Of a stretch of 44,712 nt of DNA, positions 41,001 to 44,712 are shown one piece after another (the first letter of the stretch is position 1; every line of letters begins with the position of its first letter). Below the pieces are notes generated by a model. That model saw only the letters and a program-made list of their open reading frames with translations, had not been told where the DNA came from and ran no database searches. The position numbers and the translations under genes were made by a program. This DNA is from an uncultured Bacteroidales bacterium (GTDB taxonomy: Bacteria > Bacteroidota > Bacteroidia > Bacteroidales > FEN-979). Where the stretch lies: positions 1 to 44,712 of the forward strand of contig CAILVF010000042.1 in assembly GCA_903837605.1 (NCBI GenBank), in the 5' to 3' direction.

Positions 41001-42563
41001 ATGTCCTATCCACCAATAACGATGTTACAAATCAGACGCATTCTACAACTTTTAGAACAAGGCCAGTCCAAACGGAAGATATCCCGTGTACTTCATGCAA
41101 GCCGTCATACCATTGATGGTTATGTCTTGAAGATTGAAGAATCCGGCTTAAGTTTACCCTTGTTGACCAAACTTTCTGATGCAGATTTAGGAACCCTTAT
41201 TTATTCAAGCAACAATGAACCACAGCCGGATCAACGATATGAGGATTTAAAAGCGAGGCTGGATAAATTTCTTAAAGATCTTTCTCGCACCGGGGTTACC
41301 AAGCTTCTGCTTTGGGAAGAATACCGGCAGGAAGTCACTGAAGGCTATGGATACTCCCAGTTTTGTGAGCATTTAGCGGCTTACAACCAAAGGAGTGCAG
41401 CCACCATGCACTTTGAGCATAAACCGGGTGAACGTGTCCAGATCGACTTTGCCGGTAAACCCCTTTCCTATATTGATTCATCCACCGGTGAAATTATCAC
41501 TTGTCCTGTTCTTGTTTGTGTTTTTCCTTTCAGCGGGTACTCTTACGTTGAAGCTCTGCAATCCGCTTGCCAGGAACATCTCTTTCCTGCGTTAGGCCGG
41601 TGCATGAGCTATTTTGGAGGAGTGCCTCAAAATGTGTTAAGTGACAACATGAAGCAGTATGTTCACAAAAGTAACCGGTATGAGCCGGTTTTTTCAGAAG
41701 TCTGTGAGCAATGGTCGTTGCATTATAATACCACGTTGTCAGCTACACGCGTAAGAAAACCCAAAGACAAGCCCTCGGTTGAGAACACGGTTCACCTTTC
41801 CTATATGCGGGTATATGCACCCTTGCGTAATGAAACTTTTTACAGCCTCCCAGAACTTAACAAGGGCATCCTCACCGCACTGATCAAACATCACCGTACC
41901 CTTTTTCAAAAACGCTCATACAGTCGCTCAGATCGTTTTACTCAGGAAGAACAGCCGCTTCTTAAACCCCTTCCCGATGAGCCTTTTGTCCTCAAACATA
42001 CCGTTATGGCCAAGGTTCAGAAGAATTACCATGTGATCCTCGGAGAAGACTGGCACCAATACAGTGTTCCCTATCAACTCATTGGCAAACAGGTTAAGAT
42101 CGTCTATGACAGTGATGAAGTTGAAATCTATCTTGGGATGCAGCGGATCGCAGCACACAAACGAGATTATCGCAAACATGGGTATACGACCCTTGCGGAA
42201 CACATGCCGGAAAAACATAAAAAGTATCATGAAACCAAGGGCTGGGATGCTGATTATTTTCTACGCAAAGCCAAGGAGCTGGGTGAGTGTTCCTTTGAGA
42301 TCATGACCCGGATCCTTGAGGCCAGGACCTTTACCGAACAAGCCTACAATGCCTGCCTGGGTCTTTTAAGATTAGCTGACCGCTATGGGAAAGATCGTTT
42401 TGAAAATGCCTGCAAACGGGCCATCCTGGCTCCCCGGGTGAACTACCGGCTGATCGATAATATCCTCACTAATAACCTTGACAAACAAGCCGAAGATCAA
42501 ATGACACTTTTTACAGTAATCCCGGATCACGAGAACCTCCGTGGTCCACAAGCATATCACTAA
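41001..42563 (+). CDS. istA: IS21 transposase IstA
   Basis: A 520-aa transposase with an N-terminal helix-turn-helix (KRKISRVLHASRHTIDGYV), and DDE residues in RVQIDFAGKPL, NVLSDNMKQYV and KDKPSVENTVHLSY. GGAG lies eight bases upstream of the ATG. It carries out strand transfer, assisted by IstB. Full length, no frameshift. Confidence 0.95.
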   Translation: MSYPPITMLQIRRILQLLEQGQSKRKISRVLHASRHTIDGYVLKIEESGLSLPLLTKLSDADLGTLIYSSNNEPQPDQRYEDLKARLDKFLKDLSRTGVTKLLLWEEYRQEVTEGYGYSQFCEHLAAYNQRSAATMHFEHKPGERVQIDFAGKPLSYIDSSTGEIITCPVLVCVFPFSGYSYVEALQSACQEHLFPALGRCMSYFGGVPQNVLSDNMKQYVHKSNRYEPVFSEVCEQWSLHYNTTLSATRVRKPKDKPSVENTVHLSYMRVYAPLRNETFYSLPELNKGILTALIKHHRTLFQKRSYSRSDRFTQEEQPLLKPLPDEPFVLKHTVMAKVQKNYHVILGEDWHQYSVPYQLIGKQVKIVYDSDEVEIYLGMQRIAAHKRDYRKHGYTTLAEHMPEKHKKYHETKGWDADYFLRKAKELGECSFEIMTRILEARTFTEQAYNACLGLLRLADRYGKDRFENACKRAILAPRVNYRLIDNILTNNLDKQAEDQMTLFTVIPDHENLRGPQAYH

Positions 42564-42582
42564 CCCTTAAAACAAAACCAAC

Positions 42583-43323
42583 ATGAACACACAAATCACG
42601 TTAGATCAGTTAAAACAGTTAAAACTATCCGGGATGGCAGATGCTTACCAGGCTGTCTTGTCACTGCCTGTTCAGGACCAGCCCTCGATCCATCAGTTTA
42701 TCGCCCGGTTATCGGAGGCAGAAATCCAACACCGGCTTCACCTTAAAACCGAGGCTTACATCAAACTAAGCAAACTCCGTTACCCTGCGGTGATGGAACA
42801 GGTCTATTGCAATGTGGGGAGGAACCTTACCCAGGATCATCTTATGACCATTGCTGACTGCGGCTTTATTGAACGTTCTGAGAACGTCCTGATTACCGGT
42901 GCCACAGGCTGTGGCAAAAGCTACCTGGCTTGTGCCATTGGACGGCAGGCATGCTCTTTTGGTTATAAAACACTTTATCTCGGGATGACCCGTCTTCTTG
43001 AAAAAATATCCCAGACAAAACTGGATGGTACCTATATCAAGATGCTTAATCAGATCGAAAAAACTCATTTGTTAATCCTGGATGACTTCGGTCTCCATCC
43101 AATGGAAAAAGTTACCCGGCTTGCTTTACTTCAGATGCTTGAAGACCGGTACGGAAAGAAAGCAACCCTTATATCCTCTCAACTTCCAGTGGACAAATGG
43201 CACCAGTATATTGGAGAAAATACCATCGCCGATGCGATCATGGACAGATTGTCAGGAAATGCACATCGGTTCGATCTGAAAGGAGACTCTTTAAGAAAAA
43301 AAAGAAATGAAAAAAATGATTAA
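42583..43323 (+). CDS. istB: IS21 helper ATPase IstB
   Basis: A 246-aa AAA+ ATPase related to DnaC, with Walker A GATGCGKSYLA (about residue 105) and Walker B LLILDDFGL (about 160). It starts 20 bases after istA and assembles on target DNA to direct IstA. Intact. Confidence 0.95.
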   Translation: MNTQITLDQLKQLKLSGMADAYQAVLSLPVQDQPSIHQFIARLSEAEIQHRLHLKTEAYIKLSKLRYPAVMEQVYCNVGRNLTQDHLMTIADCGFIERSENVLITGATGCGKSYLACAIGRQACSFGYKTLYLGMTRLLEKISQTKLDGTYIKMLNQIEKTHLLILDDFGLHPMEKVTRLALLQMLEDRYGKKATLISSQLPVDKWHQYIGENTIADAIMDRLSGNAHRFDLKGDSLRKKRNEKND

Positions 43324-43431
43324 TATTGTATAACAGATCCGCCCATTGTTAGGTGGCGCTGCTTGCGCCGGAACGGTGGCGCTGCTTCATCGGAATAATC
43401 ATTTCATTTCCGTTCGCTAATATTACATGAT

Positions 43432-43590
43432 TAATACACCGGGTGCGAGGAACGAAGCACCGGGTGTATACATATTTTTGAATCCGGAGCAACGGCTAAG
43501 CTTGAATGAATGAGCGGTGAAGCCGTGAGGAGCTTGCGACGAAATGGAGCGGAACCGCTGAATGAGTGAATGGATTAGCGGTTGCGGAGA
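43432..43590. repeat. Cassette-like structured direct repeat, copy 2
   Basis: Same sequence and fold as 39631-39786. The first hairpin reads TACACCGGGTGC/GCACCGGGTGTA; where copy 1 has CGT/ACG this copy has TGC/GCA, so both sides changed together. It lies 36 bases beyond the stop of the minus-strand gene 43626-44267, the same relative position as copy 1. Confidence 0.85.
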
Positions 43591-43625
43591 GGAAAAGGAA
43601 AATGCTTATAGGAAAATATTAGAGA

Positions 43626-44267
43626 TTATTGTTTTGCTGTTTTATTTATGTTAAGTGTCATTTTCCTTGTAATTAAATTGTATTTAAATGAGCCTCCATA
43701 TGAAGGACAACAATGGGCATCATCTTTTAACCAAAGGGTAAATTTCCCCATTATTTCGTTATTAAAGTCTGTAATAGAAAATATTGAACGGTTGCTATAG
43801 GTGCTGGTGAGGTTAGAGAATTCTTCATTGATTTTTTGTTCAATTTTAAAAGTCAAGTTTTTGTTGTATAAATATTCATTGTCTTTTGAAAAGATTAATT
43901 CCGTAAAGTCCGAACCTTCACCATTTCCTCCATTACAAGGTGAGCCAGCCGGAAAATAAAGCAAAATATCTTGTTTCCCGTCATTGTTGAAATCACAGGT
44001 TTTACTTTCAATTTTTTCGGGTAATCCAAAGTAGGTGTCGGGGTTTTCTTGCATCCATTTTTGATAATCATTCCCACAGGGCGGTCCAACTTCTCCATTG
44101 AAAAGTAATTCTGTCTGCCATTTTTTTATTTCACTATTAATCTGCTTTGATATTGGTGATTCATTGGAATTTTCTTGTTTGCTGTCTTGCTTTTCATTTC
44201 TTTGATTACAAGAGATTGCAAGCATAAATATTGCAATTGAAAAGACAATTATGTTGTTAGTTTTCAT
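43626..44267 (-). CDS. Lipoprotein of unknown function, 213 aa
   Basis: An N-terminal signal with lipobox LAISC (Cys at about residue 20), a charged low-complexity linker (NEKQDSKQENSNES), then a globular domain with CDFNNDGKQDILLYF, a short FG-GAP/EF-like D.N.DG..D motif that may bind calcium. Four further Cys residues (PPCGND, CDFN, SPCNGG, HCCPSYGG) suggest disulphides. It is AT-rich. It starts 21 bases after the 102-aa gene, so the two are probably co-transcribed. Role unknown; an immunity or surface-binding protein would be a guess. Confidence 0.72.
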   Translation of the reverse strand: MKTNNIIVFSIAIFMLAISCNQRNEKQDSKQENSNESPISKQINSEIKKWQTELLFNGEVGPPCGNDYQKWMQENPDTYFGLPEKIESKTCDFNNDGKQDILLYFPAGSPCNGGNGEGSDFTELIFSKDNEYLYNKNLTFKIEQKINEEFSNLTSTYSNRSIFSITDFNNEIMGKFTLWLKDDAHCCPSYGGSFKYNLITRKMTLNINKTAKQ

Positions 44268-44288
44268 ATGGATAAGTTTTACGACATT

Positions 44289-44597
44289 TTACATATTATC
44301 TTTAAATTGACGGCTAATCGATGCTGATAAAGACGAAATAATTTTTGCAAGGTCCTGAATTTCTATCATATCTCTATCTGCTGCTGCCACAATCAACTCC
44401 TTTAAACCCCAGATTGGAAGTTCAGAAGAAGAATATGGATCAAAACCACCTGCGTCATTATACCACGCTAATCTGATAGAATTTTGATCATAGCCCTCTT
44501 TAATGCCCCAACTCGAATTTCCTCCTTTTTTGGTATCAGCGATTTCAATTCTTCCGCCATGATCTGTTGGGAAATTTTCAGTATATTTCATACACAC
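44289..44597 (-). CDS. Hypothetical protein, 102 aa
   Basis: A 102-aa soluble protein starting at the ATG at 44595-44597. The first half contains SWGIKEGYDQNSIRLAWYNDAGGFDPYSSSELPIWGLKEL, the second a helix (IIVAAADRDMIEIQDLAKIISSLSASISRQF). I recognise no family. It lies directly upstream of the lipoprotein gene in the same direction. The 115 bases between its start and the window edge are AT-rich without a clear promoter. Confidence 0.62.
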   Translation of the reverse strand: MCMKYTENFPTDHGGRIEIADTKKGGNSSWGIKEGYDQNSIRLAWYNDAGGFDPYSSSELPIWGLKELIVAAADRDMIEIQDLAKIISSLSASISRQFKDNM

Positions 44598-44712
44598 TTC
44601 TTTTTTGGTTATTAGTTTTCTATATTAGAAAATTATTCGCAGCCAATTTAGACTTTGAGCCTTTATATATTTTCCTTATTGCCTACTACAAAATCCTATT
44701 AATACTACTAAA

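Larger units (their letters stand above)
40794..43401 (+). mobile_element. IS21-family insertion sequence, complete
   Basis: A 2608-bp element with istA and istB. The ends are inverted repeats starting TGACTATACCG on the left and TGATTATTCCG on the right (read inward), and both ends carry repeated CAGCGCCACC motifs: four in 40809-40950 and two in 43350-43390. A 6-bp target duplication TTTCAT flanks it (40788-40793 and 43402-43407). Multiple subterminal repeats are normal for IS21 and bind the transposase. Intact genes and a perfect target duplication indicate a recent insertion. Confidence 0.93.

Overview
The window comes from a Bacteroidota chromosome. The tRNA-Arg gene and the first genes of the pigment cluster have the Bacteroidota-type promoter (TTTG about 19-22 bases before TAnnTTTG). 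The gene families (BtrH-like acyltransferase, tyrosine ammonia-lyase, paired ketosynthases) are those of flexirubin/aryl-polyene producers in this phylum.

Region 1 (1-22120) is most of an aryl-polyene / flexirubin-type biosynthetic cluster. A long minus-strand operon runs from a tyrosine ammonia-lyase (18904-20457, aromatic starter) through FabG, a ketosynthase, an ACP, a fused acyltransferase/B12-radical SAM protein, a hotdog dehydratase, two paralogous pairs of (small helical protein + BtrH-like acyltransferase), an ABC-2 exporter, a thioesterase, a ketosynthase plus ketosynthase-like fragment, a second ACP, two KS/chain-length-factor pairs, a polysaccharide deacetylase, a LolA-like protein and the start of a lipoprotein cut by the window edge. 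A phytoene-desaturase-like oxidoreductase is transcribed divergently. Together these genes would build, reduce, dehydrate, modify, transfer and export an aryl polyene to the envelope. No dialkylresorcinol enzymes are present, so the other half of a flexirubin, if any, lies outside.

Region 2 (22194-22945) holds tRNA-Arg(ACG), terminators, and an 82-aa gene whose leader contains a large branched hairpin element and a hairpin that would hide the ribosome binding site. A 12-bp-periodic repeat array follows (22983-23292).

Region 3 (23568-28632) is an AT-rich defence block: an Eco57I-like adenine methyltransferase, a convergent PD-(D/E)XK nuclease, a C-protein regulator with a recognisable C-box, and an AIPR-family anti-phage protein.

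Region 4 (28771-38387) is a compact phage head-and-lysis module: spanin-like protein, GH24 lysozyme, holin, YadA-like repeat fibre, connector-type protein, portal, capsid, protease-scaffold, and divergent terminase genes. I see no tail tube, tape measure, baseplate, integrase, repressor or replication gene. A second copy of the branched hairpin element lies just after the terminase (38449-38598), so two structurally conserved copies bracket the defence block and the phage module. This arrangement is the best candidate for an undescribed system.

Region 5 (38630-44712) is a repeat-rich, gene-poor tract with many long hairpins, followed by AT-rich unknown genes in one orientation separated by about 155-bp structured direct repeats (cassette-like). 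A complete IS21-family element (40794-43401, 6-bp target duplication) is inserted upstream of one of these genes.
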